From positions 620,001 to 684,000 of the forward strand of contig NZ_BTFW01000001.1 of assembly GCF_033242265.1 (NCBI RefSeq): a stretch of 64,000 bases of DNA, in the 5' to 3' direction. The translations under genes and the position numbers were made by a program. Positions 25,174 through 33,722 of this stretch are shown in pieces. The notes below the pieces were generated by a model. The model did no database searches and was not told where the DNA came from. It saw only the letters and a list, made by a program, of their open reading frames with translations. The first letter of the stretch is position 1; every line of letters begins with the position of its first letter. Source of the stretch: Novosphingobium sp. IK01 (GTDB lineage: Bacteria > Pseudomonadota > Alphaproteobacteria > Sphingomonadales > Sphingomonadaceae).

Positions 25174-25836
25174 TTATTTTCGGCGAATAAGGATGGAGCG
25201 AATTATCTCGTCGAGGTCTTCGATAGATATGTCCGGGCGATCAACGCATTTATCAAGCGCGGCTTCGAGGTCTCGACGATCATATTCGTACGCAATGGGC
25301 GTGCTGTTTTTGTGTAAAATTTCATGACGATGCGGGTATCTGCTTCCAGTCATATTGTTGAATAACCAACCTATAACTAAAAGCGTCAAGGAGTTTACCC
25401 CGACGGGGAATAGCAAGAAACTCCAAGGCCAAGCCCCAGATTGCGCGCCTATCGCTACAGATAAGGCCACAGCCCCCCCTGGAGGATGCAGGCAACGCAA
25501 CAAGTGCATCATCATGATCGCCAGCCCAACAGCCATAACGTCCATGGCAAATGGCGATAGCCCCGTTCTTGACAGCAGCACCCCGACGATCGCCGAGACC
25601 AGATTTCCCCCCAAGACCGCACGGGGCTGCGCCAGAGGACTGGCAGGCACAGCGAATACCAACACCGCTGATGCCCCGATAGGTGCGATTAAGGCTGGAG
25701 AAAGGCCCGTTCTGTGTGCAATCCATAATCCTACGACAAGGCTTAACCCAATGGCCAAGCCCGCTCCAATCGATGATCGGATCGGATGAGTGCCATTCGT
25801 CTGATGTGGCAGCAGCTTTGCGAGTAAGAAACGCAT
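25174..25836 (-). CDS. HPP-family integral membrane protein (cargo)
   Basis: A 220-residue membrane protein; ATG 25836 is preferred over a TTG at 25854. It has four or five hydrophobic helices (SIGAGLAIGLSLVVGLWIAH, LIAPIGASAVLVFAVPASPL, DVMAVGLAIMMMHLL, FLLFPVGVNSLTLLVIGWLF) and the diagnostic LHPPGGAVAL. A charged C-terminal tail of about 60 residues follows. Some HPP proteins of cyanobacteria and plants have been linked to nitrite transport in plastids; a role here is unknown. It lies opposite to the tail genes, between S and J, with lower GC than its surroundings, all signs of acquired cargo. Confidence 0.85.
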   Translation of the reverse strand: MRFLLAKLLPHQTNGTHPIRSSIGAGLAIGLSLVVGLWIAHRTGLSPALIAPIGASAVLVFAVPASPLAQPRAVLGGNLVSAIVGVLLSRTGLSPFAMDVMAVGLAIMMMHLLRCLHPPGGAVALSVAIGAQSGAWPWSFLLFPVGVNSLTLLVIGWLFNNMTGSRYPHRHEILHKNSTPIAYEYDRRDLEAALDKCVDRPDISIEDLDEIIRSILIRRK

Positions 25837-26159
25837 CTGTGGATCCGGGAGCAATTTCGTTAATAGATTTGGGGAGAGGCGAAAGGATGAACGACCTGCG
25901 CCATCCTTTCCTTGAGATACCGCTCAATCGAGTGTTTCATGGCTGAGGACGGAGGGCGTGGCAGATGAGGGCACCTTTCCGACTCATAATGATGCATCTG
26001 AAATGCCGAATATTGCGCGGCAGATGATGATGCAAGTAATATGCATCTTTAAAAGTTCAGAAAATGCAGGTTACCCGTTTTCCCGACATGCCGTTCGGGC
26101 ATATGGCCAGCCCGCCATCCCAATGCGGGCCATAGCCTTGGGCCGGTGGTCGCGGCGAG
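25837..26159. other. Spacer between HPP gene and gpJ
   Basis: About 320 bp without a supported gene. The left part is AT-richer and belongs with the HPP segment, and the last 100 bp return to the GC content of the phage. I see no clear promoter or terminator. Confidence 0.4.
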
Positions 26160-27176
26160 ATGGCGGGCATGGCCGATGCTACCTTCACCGCTGTCGATCT
26201 CTCGCGCCTGCCCGCGCCTGACATCATCGAGGCTCTCGACTTCGAGACGATCCTGGCCGGGGCTGTCGCGCAGATGCGCGACGAGATGGCCAAAAGCGGC
26301 CTGACCTTCGAGACCCGCGACAGCGATCCGGCCACCAAGCTCCTTCAGGTCTTCGCCTATTACGCCCAGATGCTGCGCCAGCGCATCAACGATGCCGCGC
26401 GCGCGGTCATGCCCGCCTATGCCGTCAAGGCCGACCTCGACCATATCGCTGCCCTGTTCGGCATCACCCGCCTGACCATCACCCCGGCCAACCCCGCCAC
26501 CGGCACGCCCGCCGTGATGGAGGACGACACCGATTTCCGCCGCCGCATGGTCCTCGCGCCCGAGGGCTATTCGGTGGCCGGGCCGGAAGGGGCCTATATC
26601 TCCCACACGCTGTCCGCCGATGCGAACGTGCTCGATGCCAGCGCCACCGGCCCGCAGCCCGACGATATCAAGGCCCTCGTGCTGGGCGTTTTGGCCGACC
26701 ATGCGGCTCCGGCCGATCTGGTCGCGGCCATGACCAGCGCGCTCGACACCGCGCGCTGGCCCGGATCGGTCGTGGTCTCGGTCCTCGCGCGCACGGGCGA
26801 CGGAACCGCCCCGGCCGCGCTGATCGACACCGTCGCCGCCTATGTCTCCGACGAGACGCGCCGCCCGCTGACCGACTGGGTTACGGTCCAATCGGCCCGG
26901 ATCGTCCCCTATGTGGTCGATGCCACGCTCACTACGTTCAGCGGCCCGGATGGCGGCGTGGTGCTGGCGGCGGCGCAGGCCAGTCTCGACGCCTATACCA
27001 AAGCCAGCCATCGCCTCGGCCGCGACATCACCCGCTCGGCGATCTTCGCCGCGCTGAGCGTCGAGGGCGTGCAGAACGTCATCCTGCGCGAGCCGGCGCA
27101 GGACATCGTGATCTCCCGCCAGCAGGCCCCCTATTGCACGGGCATGTCGGTCGCCTATGCTGGGGTAGGGGAGTGA
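26160..27176 (+). CDS. J: Baseplate assembly protein (P2 gpJ family)
   Basis: A 338-residue baseplate wedge protein. DATFTAVDLSRLPAPDIIEA, LEFETI-like ALDFETILAGAVAQMRDEMA, DSDPATKLLQVFAYYAQMLR and YAVKADLDHIAALFGITRL follow the gpJ pattern, with FRRRMVLAPEGYSVAGPEGA in the middle. It normally follows W in P2; here V and W are 12 kb downstream. Its stop overlaps a GTG start of the I gene. Confidence 0.93.
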   Translation: MAGMADATFTAVDLSRLPAPDIIEALDFETILAGAVAQMRDEMAKSGLTFETRDSDPATKLLQVFAYYAQMLRQRINDAARAVMPAYAVKADLDHIAALFGITRLTITPANPATGTPAVMEDDTDFRRRMVLAPEGYSVAGPEGAYISHTLSADANVLDASATGPQPDDIKALVLGVLADHAAPADLVAAMTSALDTARWPGSVVVSVLARTGDGTAPAALIDTVAAYVSDETRRPLTDWVTVQSARIVPYVVDATLTTFSGPDGGVVLAAAQASLDAYTKASHRLGRDITRSAIFAALSVEGVQNVILREPAQDIVISRQQAPYCTGMSVAYAGVGE

Positions 27177-27727
27177 CCGTCCGTTCGATCCTGCCCCCCG
27201 GCTCCACGGCTCTGGAAAAGGCGCTCGAACAGGTTGCCGCGCGGCTGCTCGATGTCGAGGTGGCGATCCGCGCTGTCTGGTCGCCCGACGATTGCCCGCT
27301 CGAACTGCTGCCCTGGCTGGCCTGGGGGCTGAGCCTCGACAACTGGTCGACCGACTGGCCCGAGAACATCAAGCGCGAACGCGTGCGCAAGGCCATCGCC
27401 ATCGCGCGGCGCAAGGGCACGGCAGAATCGGTGCGCTCGGTCGTCGCCAGCTTCGGCGGCTCGGTGGCGATCCGCGAATGGTGGCAGAGCGAGCCGAGGG
27501 GCCTGCCGCACACCTTCAGCCTGATCCTCAACCTCGACAGCGCGGGCGCGCCCGCCTCGGCCGCCTTCGTCGATCAGGTCATCGCCGAAGTGAACCGCGC
27601 CAAGCCCGCGCGCAGCACGTTCACCTTCACCCAGGGCCTCACCGCGCAGGCGGGCATCCGCCTTGCCGCCGCCCTGCGCCCCACCATCTACGCGCGCCTG
27701 TCCTGCACGGCGCCCGGCATTTCCTGA
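27173..27727 (+). CDS. I: Tail protein I (P2 gpI family)
   Basis: A 184-residue protein starting at GTG 27173 (VRSILPPGSTALEKALEQVA after the initiator), overlapping the J stop. LPWLAWGLSLDNWSTDWPEN and KRERVRKAIAIARRKGTAES are clear gpI signatures. It is a baseplate component needed to attach the tail fibres. Confidence 0.93.
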   Translation: MTVRSILPPGSTALEKALEQVAARLLDVEVAIRAVWSPDDCPLELLPWLAWGLSLDNWSTDWPENIKRERVRKAIAIARRKGTAESVRSVVASFGGSVAIREWWQSEPRGLPHTFSLILNLDSAGAPASAAFVDQVIAEVNRAKPARSTFTFTQGLTAQAGIRLAAALRPTIYARLSCTAPGIS

Positions 27728-27739
27728 GCAGAGGAACCC

Positions 27740-29359
27740 ATGGGCCTTACCGCCATCGTCACCAATGCGGGCCGCGCCGCGCTGGTCAATGCCGCCAACA
27801 CCGGCACCCGCGCCGTCACTATTGCGCAAGTCGGGCTGAGCGGCACCGCCCTCACGCCCAAGGCTGGCGCCACCGTCCTGCCCGGCCAGTTCAAGACCAT
27901 CGCCACGCTCTCGGGCGATGTCGTGGCCGACGACACGATCCACCTGATCGTGCGCGACGAGAGCGCCGACGTTTTCACCGTGCGCAGCCTCGCGCTCTAC
28001 CTTGCCGACGGCACGCTTTTCGCGATCTACGGTCAGGCCGACGTGCTGCTCGAAAAGTCCGCCCAGGCGCTCATGCTGCTGGCGATCGACATCCGCTTCG
28101 AGGACGTGGACGCGACCACCATCACCTTTGGCGACACGAACTTCCTCAACCCGCCCGCGACGACCGAGCGGCAGGGTGTGGTCGAACTGGCGACCGTGGC
28201 CGAAGCACAGGCCGGGATCGACGCCTTGCGCGCCCTCACGCCGCAGGCCGCGCGCTCGGCCATCCTCGGGTGGCTGCTGGCGCAGGATGGCGCCGGGTCT
28301 GGTGTCGATGCGGATCTGCTCGATGGCCAGCACGGCTCCTATTACACCAACATCGCCGCGCGCCTCGGCTATGTGCCGTGGGGGCCGACCAACGATGGGG
28401 CCGGAAGCGGGCTCGACGCTGACCTGCTCGATGGTCTGGACAGCAGCTATTTCGTGAACATCCCGGCGCGTCTGGGATACACCCCGGTCAACAAGGCGGG
28501 GGACAACGTTACCGGCACCTTTGTTTTCGGAACGGCAGGTGGGAACCGGGCGGAGGCACGCGCCAGCGGCGACTTGCACACCCGTACAGGACCCGATCGC
28601 GGCATATTGCGCTTCGGTGACAGCAATGCGCGTTACATAGAATACAATGGGTCACGGTTTTACTTCAACGAATGCGAGATATACAGTGGTCCCAGCAATT
28701 CGCTGACGTGGAACGCGGGTAACGACGGCGCCGGTTCCGGCCTGGATGCCGATCTGCTCGATGGGCAGCAGGGCAGCTGGTACGCGGACATTGCGGCTCG
28801 CCTCGGCTTTACCCCGGTGCAACAGGGCACCGGTATCGGCCAACTGCCCAATGCTATCAAGATGGGCTGGAACGGCAGCAAGTTACAGCTGACTGTCGAC
28901 GCCACCGACCAGGGCAACATCGTCACCGAGCCCAATCTGGCGAATTCGACCCTGAACGTGAATGCCGCCTATGTGCAGCGCAACAACAACCACTTGTGGG
29001 GCCCGGACAATGATGGTTCCGGTTCAGGCCTCGACGCGGATCTACTCGACGGTTTTCAGGCCGATGCCTTCGCGCGCATCACCGCCCAGTCGATTGGCAG
29101 CACCGGGTATATGGTCCTGAGCAACGGCTTGAAGATCGTCTACGGGACCGTTCCGCTGACGCAGGACGCCTACAGCTACGCGACCTTTCCGATTTCCTTC
29201 GAAAATGCCCCGGCGGTTGTTTTTCCGACGATTGCGACGGTCTCCAACAGTTCTGAACAGAACACGATACTGACAGCCCGGACCGCAAACGGCTTCACCG
29301 TCTTTCAGGCCGCCGACATCTCCAATGTCACGCTCCCCTACATCGCAATCGGAAATTGA
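27740..29359 (+). CDS. H: Tail fibre protein (P2 gpH-like)
   Basis: A 539-residue fibre. The N-terminal 150 residues (VTNAGRAALVNAANTGTRAV, then LARNL-type features such as TVRSLALYLADGTLFAIYGQ) resemble the gpH attachment domain. The shaft has four copies of a repeat with core DGAGSGLDADLLDG (third position and others vary), at roughly residues 185, 216, 332 and 430. Three of them are followed by an aromatic pair and an ARLG(Y/F) segment. The C-terminal 90 residues are the likely receptor-binding tip. The GC content drops in the last third, a sign of fibre-tip exchange. Confidence 0.85.
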   Translation: MGLTAIVTNAGRAALVNAANTGTRAVTIAQVGLSGTALTPKAGATVLPGQFKTIATLSGDVVADDTIHLIVRDESADVFTVRSLALYLADGTLFAIYGQADVLLEKSAQALMLLAIDIRFEDVDATTITFGDTNFLNPPATTERQGVVELATVAEAQAGIDALRALTPQAARSAILGWLLAQDGAGSGVDADLLDGQHGSYYTNIAARLGYVPWGPTNDGAGSGLDADLLDGLDSSYFVNIPARLGYTPVNKAGDNVTGTFVFGTAGGNRAEARASGDLHTRTGPDRGILRFGDSNARYIEYNGSRFYFNECEIYSGPSNSLTWNAGNDGAGSGLDADLLDGQQGSWYADIAARLGFTPVQQGTGIGQLPNAIKMGWNGSKLQLTVDATDQGNIVTEPNLANSTLNVNAAYVQRNNNHLWGPDNDGSGSGLDADLLDGFQADAFARITAQSIGSTGYMVLSNGLKIVYGTVPLTQDAYSYATFPISFENAPAVVFPTIATVSNSSEQNTILTARTANGFTVFQAADISNVTLPYIAIGN

Positions 29360-29362
29360 ACG

Positions 29363-29755
29363 ATGATCTACTTCAGCCCCTCGACATGCGGTTTCTACGA
29401 GGACGGACAGGGCGCCGCGCCCCCGCCCGATGCCATCGCGATCACCGCCGACGAGCGCGACCGCGCGCTGGCCGATCTGCGCCCCGGTCACCGGATCGTC
29501 GCCGGGGAGGGCGGAAGGCCGGTGGTCGCGCCCGCCACGCTCGCGCGGGACGAGGCGCTGGCCGTGGTCCGCCGTCGCCGCAATGCCCTGCTGGCCGCCT
29601 GCGACTGGACGCAGGCCAGCGACAGCCCGATCTCCACCACCGACCGCAGCGCCTGGGCGGAATACCGTCAGGCCCTGCGGACCCTCCCCGAAACCATCAC
29701 CGACCCGGCCAGCATCGCCTGGCCGGTCTCCCCCAGTCCAAAGGATCCGGCATGA
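29363..29755 (+). CDS. Probable tail fibre assembly protein (gpG-like position)
   Basis: A 130-residue protein four bases after the fibre gene. FSPSTCGFYEDGQG at the start and RRNALLAACDWTQASDSPIS followed by WAEYRQALRTLPETITDP are the hallmarks of phage tail fibre assembly chaperones. It should help fold or trimerise the fibre. The stop overlaps the next start (ATGA). Confidence 0.8.
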   Translation: MIYFSPSTCGFYEDGQGAAPPPDAIAITADERDRALADLRPGHRIVAGEGGRPVVAPATLARDEALAVVRRRRNALLAACDWTQASDSPISTTDRSAWAEYRQALRTLPETITDPASIAWPVSPSPKDPA

Positions 29756-30009
29756 CCGAACTGACCACCACGATCGGCGCTTACGATGCCGAAAAGCGCA
29801 CGGTGCCCGTCACCTTCACCAGCGGCGCGATCCGCCACACGCGCGAGGTCAACGCGGTGCTGGACGAGGGCAGGGCCTACGACAAGGCCGCGACCAGGGC
29901 GCGTGTCGAGCAGGTCGCCCTTGGCGTCGCCCACAAGATCGCGCTGGGCGTGATCGCCGAGTCGGTGCCCGAACCGGCGCCCGATCCGGCAGGCCCCGCT
30001 GCTGTGTAA
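29752..30009 (+). CDS. Small phage protein after the fibre chaperone
   Basis: An 85-residue protein overlapping the previous stop. It starts MTELTTTIGAYDAEKRTVPV and has a conserved-looking core HTREVNAVLDEGRAYDKAAT. I do not recognise a named family. Its coupling with the fibre chaperone gene suggests a role in fibre assembly. Confidence 0.65.
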   Translation: MTELTTTIGAYDAEKRTVPVTFTSGAIRHTREVNAVLDEGRAYDKAATRARVEQVALGVAHKIALGVIAESVPEPAPDPAGPAAV

Positions 30010-30513
30010 GATTGCGGCGGCCCTTCACGCCGCCCTGTTCCCCCTTTACGGAAGGGGGTCTCGGATGTTCCCGCATCTCGAAACCAGCGAGCCTGCACTC
30101 GCACTCTCCGGGCAGCGCGCCTGTCCCTTCGAGCACCCTTCCGCGTCTCAGGCGCGGAAGGGACATCGTGCAGGATACCCTCCATGTCTACCCCTTTTGT
30201 TCTCGTTCGCCCCGTTTCTCCCCCGGCCGGTTATATCGGTGGAAAACGTAATCTTTCCCGCCGCATCTGCGCCATCATCGAGGCCACGCCCCACACCAGC
30301 TATGCCGAGCCCTTCGTGGGCATGGGCGGCATCTTCCTGCGCCGTGCGCGGCGCCCCAGGGCAGAGGCGATCAACGACATTTCCGGCGACGTCGTCACCC
30401 TGTTCCGCTGCCTTGCCGAACACTATCCCTACCTGATCGACATGCTGCGTGACCTGCCCCCCGAAAGATCCCTCATTCTGATGTAGAGTCTGCCAACTGC
30501 AAGGAGCAGACGC

Positions 30514-30777
30514 ATGAGGAAGAGCCGTTTCACCGAGGCGCAGATTATCGGGATGATCAAGGAGCAGGAGGCCGGGCTGCCGACTGTGGAGGTTTGCCGC
30601 AAACATGGGCTGAGCACGGCCACGTTCTACAAGCTGAAGGCCAAATACGGCGGATTGGAGGTATCCGACGCCCGCCGCCTGCGCCAGCTTGAGGACGAGA
30701 ACGGCAAGTTGAAGCGCCTGCTGGCCGACAGCATGCTCGACAACGCGATCCTGAAGGACTTGCTGGGAAAAGTCTGA
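30514..30777 (+). CDS. IS3-family OrfA
   Basis: An 87-residue protein with a helix-turn-helix ([40 protein letters not shown]) and a leucine-zipper-like stretch ([20 protein letters not shown]) ending in LLGKV. OrfB lies in the -1 frame, and a slip at GGGAAAAG just before the stop would give the fused transposase. Confidence 0.93.
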   Translation: MRKSRFTEAQIIGMIKEQEAGLPTVEVCRKHGLSTATFYKLKAKYGGLEVSDARRLRQLEDENGKLKRLLADSMLDNAILKDLLGKV

Positions 30778-30803
30778 CGACACCGGGCCAGCGGCGGGAC
30801 GCA

Positions 30804-31667
30804 GTGCGGCGGGTGTTGCGGGACTATGATATCTCGCAACGCCGGGCCTGCGTGCTGATTGGTGTCGATCCCAAGACGGTTCGGCGCGAACGCCCGCCTG
30901 ACCATAGCGCCATCCGTGCCGCCATGAAGGAGGTTGCGGGCAAGCGCCGCCGGTTTGGCTACCGGCGGATCGGCATCATGCTCGAACGCAAGGGGATGAT
31001 CATGAACCACAAGAAGCTCTACCGGCTCTATCGGGAGGAAGGCTTGTCAGTGGGGCGGCGGCGTGGCCGCAAACGGGCGCGGGGCAGCCGCACGCCGATG
31101 CCCGTGCCGCTGGCACCGGGGGCACGCTGGTCGATGGACTTTGTGTCCGACACCTTCGGCGCATCACGCAAGTTCAGGATTTTGGCCATCAATGATGACT
31201 GCTTCCGCGAGAACCTGTGCCTGATCGCGGATACCAGCATCTCTGGTGCCCGGGTGGCGCGTGAACTCGACACGCTGGTGCGGCTCTATGGCAAACCGGC
31301 CTGCATTGTCAGCGACAATGGCACCGAATTCACCAGTCGGGCCATCCTCGAATGGGCCGGCAAGAATGGGATCGAGTGGCATTACATCGACCCGGGCAAG
31401 CCTCAGCAGAACGGGTTCATCGAGAGCTTCAACGGCTCGCTGCGCGATGAATTCCTCAACGAGGAACTGTTCGACAGCCTGGCCGATGCCCGCCGGAAGC
31501 TGGCCATCTGGCGCTACGATTACAACCACGTCCGGCCACACTCATCTTTGGGAAATCGAACGCCTGCACAAGCGCGTCGAGCGTTCGAGCAGGACGAAGC
31601 CATCACGCACGACGCGCTTGTGCAGGCGCAGGGGGCATCGTATTTAACTGCTGGACTCTCGTTATGA
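30804..31667 (+). CDS. IS3-family OrfB integrase-type transposase
   Basis: A 287-residue DDE integrase read from GTG 30804 if translated alone, or by -1 frameshift from OrfA. The HTH_21 region ([19 protein letters not shown]) precedes the core with Asp in WSMDFVSD, Asp in SDNGTEFTS and Glu in [28 protein letters not shown] is the typical C terminus. The frame is intact. Confidence 0.94.
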   Translation: MRRVLRDYDISQRRACVLIGVDPKTVRRERPPDHSAIRAAMKEVAGKRRRFGYRRIGIMLERKGMIMNHKKLYRLYREEGLSVGRRRGRKRARGSRTPMPVPLAPGARWSMDFVSDTFGASRKFRILAINDDCFRENLCLIADTSISGARVARELDTLVRLYGKPACIVSDNGTEFTSRAILEWAGKNGIEWHYIDPGKPQQNGFIESFNGSLRDEFLNEELFDSLADARRKLAIWRYDYNHVRPHSSLGNRTPAQARRAFEQDEAITHDALVQAQGASYLTAGLSL

Positions 31668-32337
31668 TCGAGGGACTGACGGGGGGCAGGTCATGCGCTT
31701 CCGCGTGGCAAGCCGGGCCGAGTTCGAGCGCCTGCTGGCCCAGCCTCCCGAACGCCTGACCGACCTGCAACGCGCGGTACGCTTCCTTTACGTCCAGCGC
31801 CTGGCCTTCGGCGGAAGGGTCTCGGGCCGCACTTTCGGTGTCGACGCCTCCTCGCCCGCGCGCTTCGACGTGGGCAAGCTCGAACCGATGCTGGCCGAGA
31901 TCCACGAGCGCCTGCAATCCGTGGTGATCGAGCGCCTGCCCTATGCCGAGTTCATCCGCCGCTACGACCGCGTCGGCGCCCTGTTCTACCTCGACCCGCC
32001 CTACTGGGCCTGCGAGCGCGACTACGGCCCCGACGTCTTCACCCGCGAGGACTTCGCCGCGCTCGCCAGCCAGCTCGCCACCATCAAGGGCAAGTTCCTG
32101 GTCTCCCTCAACGACACCCAGGGCGTGCGCGAAACCTTCGCCCCCTTCAACCTCACCCCCATCACCACGACCTACACCGTTGGCGCCAAGTCCCGCCCGG
32201 CCCGAGAACTGCTCATCAGCAACTTCCCGCTCCCCGGAAACGATAACTGAGGCAGGGCTCCCGCGCGCTTGGGAACGGGCGCGCGGGGGGGGCAGGTATC
32301 GACCAGAATGCGCCGTTCCAGCGCACTTCGAGGAATG

Positions 32338-33267
32338 TCAGTTTAAGCCATCACCCGTCGTTAGTAACGCCCTGTGCAATAGACGGATCAGTCCCAGACC
32401 TGCGGCTTCAGGTTCTACGGCCCGTTCAAACAGTGCCGATCGGGGGGTAACTTCATCCCCGATGACCAGCGTTGCGATGGTGTAGCCCTCGGCGGCGAGA
32501 CGCCGCTCCGTCTCTTCCAGATGCTGGGCCAATAGGGATCTATCTTCGTTCGCATGGAGCGTGGAGTCATCCACAGGGCAACCATCGGAGACAAGGCAGA
32601 TGACACGGCGAGACCATGCCTGTCTATCAAGCCTGCCGGCAGCCCAAGCAAGTGCTTCGCCATCGATGTTCTCGTGCAGCAGATCCTGACGCAAAGCCAT
32701 GCGCAGCTGCCATGGCCGACTGTCAATCCGCTCGGCCTCGCCGTAAACAATATGCCGCAAGTCACAAAGGCGGCCAGGGTTGCGCGGCCTTCCTGCCCAA
32801 CGCCAAGCTTTACGCGACTTACCTCCCCGCCAGCTTGCGGTGGTAAAGCCGAGAATTTCCGTGGTGACCCCAGCATGCGCCAACGCGTCTACAGCCCCTT
32901 CGACCGCCAGCACTGCGGCCATCATCCGCAGCCCCCGCATTGAGCCGGAATGGTCGATCAGGAAGGAAACTACCGTTTCCAAGCGGTTCTCTTCGGTCAG
33001 CCCCTGTCGAAGCTCGCGAACAAGCGCAGCGCCAGCGGCGCTGATCTCGACCCTCTCAGCCATGAACAGGGTGTCAAACCGCTGATTGGCCTCTTGGAAA
33101 CTGCGCTTCTGGTCAGACGGCATAGCTTTGTTCAAAGCGGATAGCTCGTCCTTCCCCAGCACCTCATCGAATGCCGTCGTGAAAACCCGGTAACTGCCAG
33201 CATCGCGTTCGGGCCCAATGAACCTGCGCTTCAACCCAAGGATGACCGACGATAAGTCCCCGAACAT
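32338..33267 (-). CDS. CobT-like von Willebrand A domain protein (cargo)
   Basis: A 309-residue protein closely resembling the C-terminal VWA part of aerobic cobaltochelatase subunit CobT. VVSFLIDHSGSMRGLRMMAA has the metal-binding DxSxS motif, and EILGFTTASWRGGKSRKAW, NPGRLCDLRHIVYGEAERID, NIDGEALAWAAGRL and LVSDGCPVDDSTLHANEDRS follow the CobT order. The usual acidic N-terminal half is missing and no CobN or CobS gene is near, so cobalamin synthesis is unlikely. ATG 33267 has GGAG seven bases upstream, so the short form looks genuine. It lies between the dam gene and the TIR gene in the cargo segment; a defence role is possible but unproven. Confidence 0.85.
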   Translation of the reverse strand: MFGDLSSVILGLKRRFIGPERDAGSYRVFTTAFDEVLGKDELSALNKAMPSDQKRSFQEANQRFDTLFMAERVEISAAGAALVRELRQGLTEENRLETVVSFLIDHSGSMRGLRMMAAVLAVEGAVDALAHAGVTTEILGFTTASWRGGKSRKAWRWAGRPRNPGRLCDLRHIVYGEAERIDSRPWQLRMALRQDLLHENIDGEALAWAAGRLDRQAWSRRVICLVSDGCPVDDSTLHANEDRSLLAQHLEETERRLAAEGYTIATLVIGDEVTPRSALFERAVEPEAAGLGLIRLLHRALLTTGDGLN

Positions 33268-33722
33268 GTAGAACTCCGAATTAGAGTTCGTAGATTTGGC
33301 CTATTATCAAACGACAAGCAATCGAGCACATCCCGCGCAACGTCTCCCTCATTCCTGACGTTTCCAAGGCCGAATGCGACCAGACATTGCCGTTCAGGCG
33401 TAGTGCCGGGAAGGTCAGCTTACGCCAACATCGGCCATTCCACGCGCCGGGCTTCGTTGTTCGCTGCCGCCGAAAACTACCCATTCAGCGCCTCTGTCCG
33501 CCTCCTCAGGGGCAGTCCGTCATTCATCTGTTTCGAAAAGCCCTCCAGCAAACCCCGCCCAGTTCTGGACTACACCTTTCTGCCATGACGCCCCGCACAG
33601 GCATGTGAAAACGACAACCGGCAGGCAATCCACTTATCCATAGCCAAATGCCGTTTAGGATAACCGGGCCACTTCTCCTGGCCACCGGCCGATTGGTCGT
33701 AGCTAACGCATGTGATTTTCGC
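33268..33722. other. Intergenic segment in the cargo region
   Basis: About 455 bp between two leftward genes. It holds an inverted repeat GAACTC / GAGTTC (33271-33276 and 33284-33289) that includes the ribosome-binding site of the CobT-like gene. I see no convincing gene; a 67-codon frame at 33281-33484 lacks support. Confidence 0.4.

Larger units (their letters stand above)
30450..31693 (+). mobile_element. Complete IS3-family element in the dam gene
   Basis: The ends TGACCTGCCCCCCG (30450) and its complement (ending 31693) flank orfA and orfB. Target duplication TGCG is present at 30446-30449 and 31694-31697. The element is 1244 bp. A truncated, nearly identical copy is at 6590-7238, so this IS has moved within the genome recently. 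Confidence 0.93.
30184..32250 (+). pseudogene. DNA adenine methylase (Dam family), interrupted by an IS3 element
   Basis: The gene runs 30184-30449 and 31698-32250. Removing the IS at 30450-31693 and one copy of the TGCG duplication restores a 272-residue frame across DMLRFRVAS. The N part has GYIGGKRNLSRR, the SAM-binding GGKR motif, and YAEPFVGMGGIFLRR; the C part has the catalytic DPPYWAC. It would methylate adenine N6. Located in the cargo segment after the fibre genes, it may have protected phage DNA from host restriction. In the present state it is not expected to be active. Confidence 0.92.

Noticed and set aside
28300..29085. Tandem DNA repeat in the fibre gene
   Set aside because: The repeat is at protein level (DGAGSGLDADLLDG-type motif, common in tail fibres); copies are spaced irregularly and differ at DNA level.
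32338..33267. Cobalamin biosynthesis gene cobT
   Set aside because: The N-terminal half is absent, no other cob gene is nearby, and the gene is in prophage cargo.
33281..33484. Leftward 67-codon frame after the TIR gene
   Set aside because: No ribosome-binding site, unlikely composition (many Arg, Trp and Cys), and no family resemblance.
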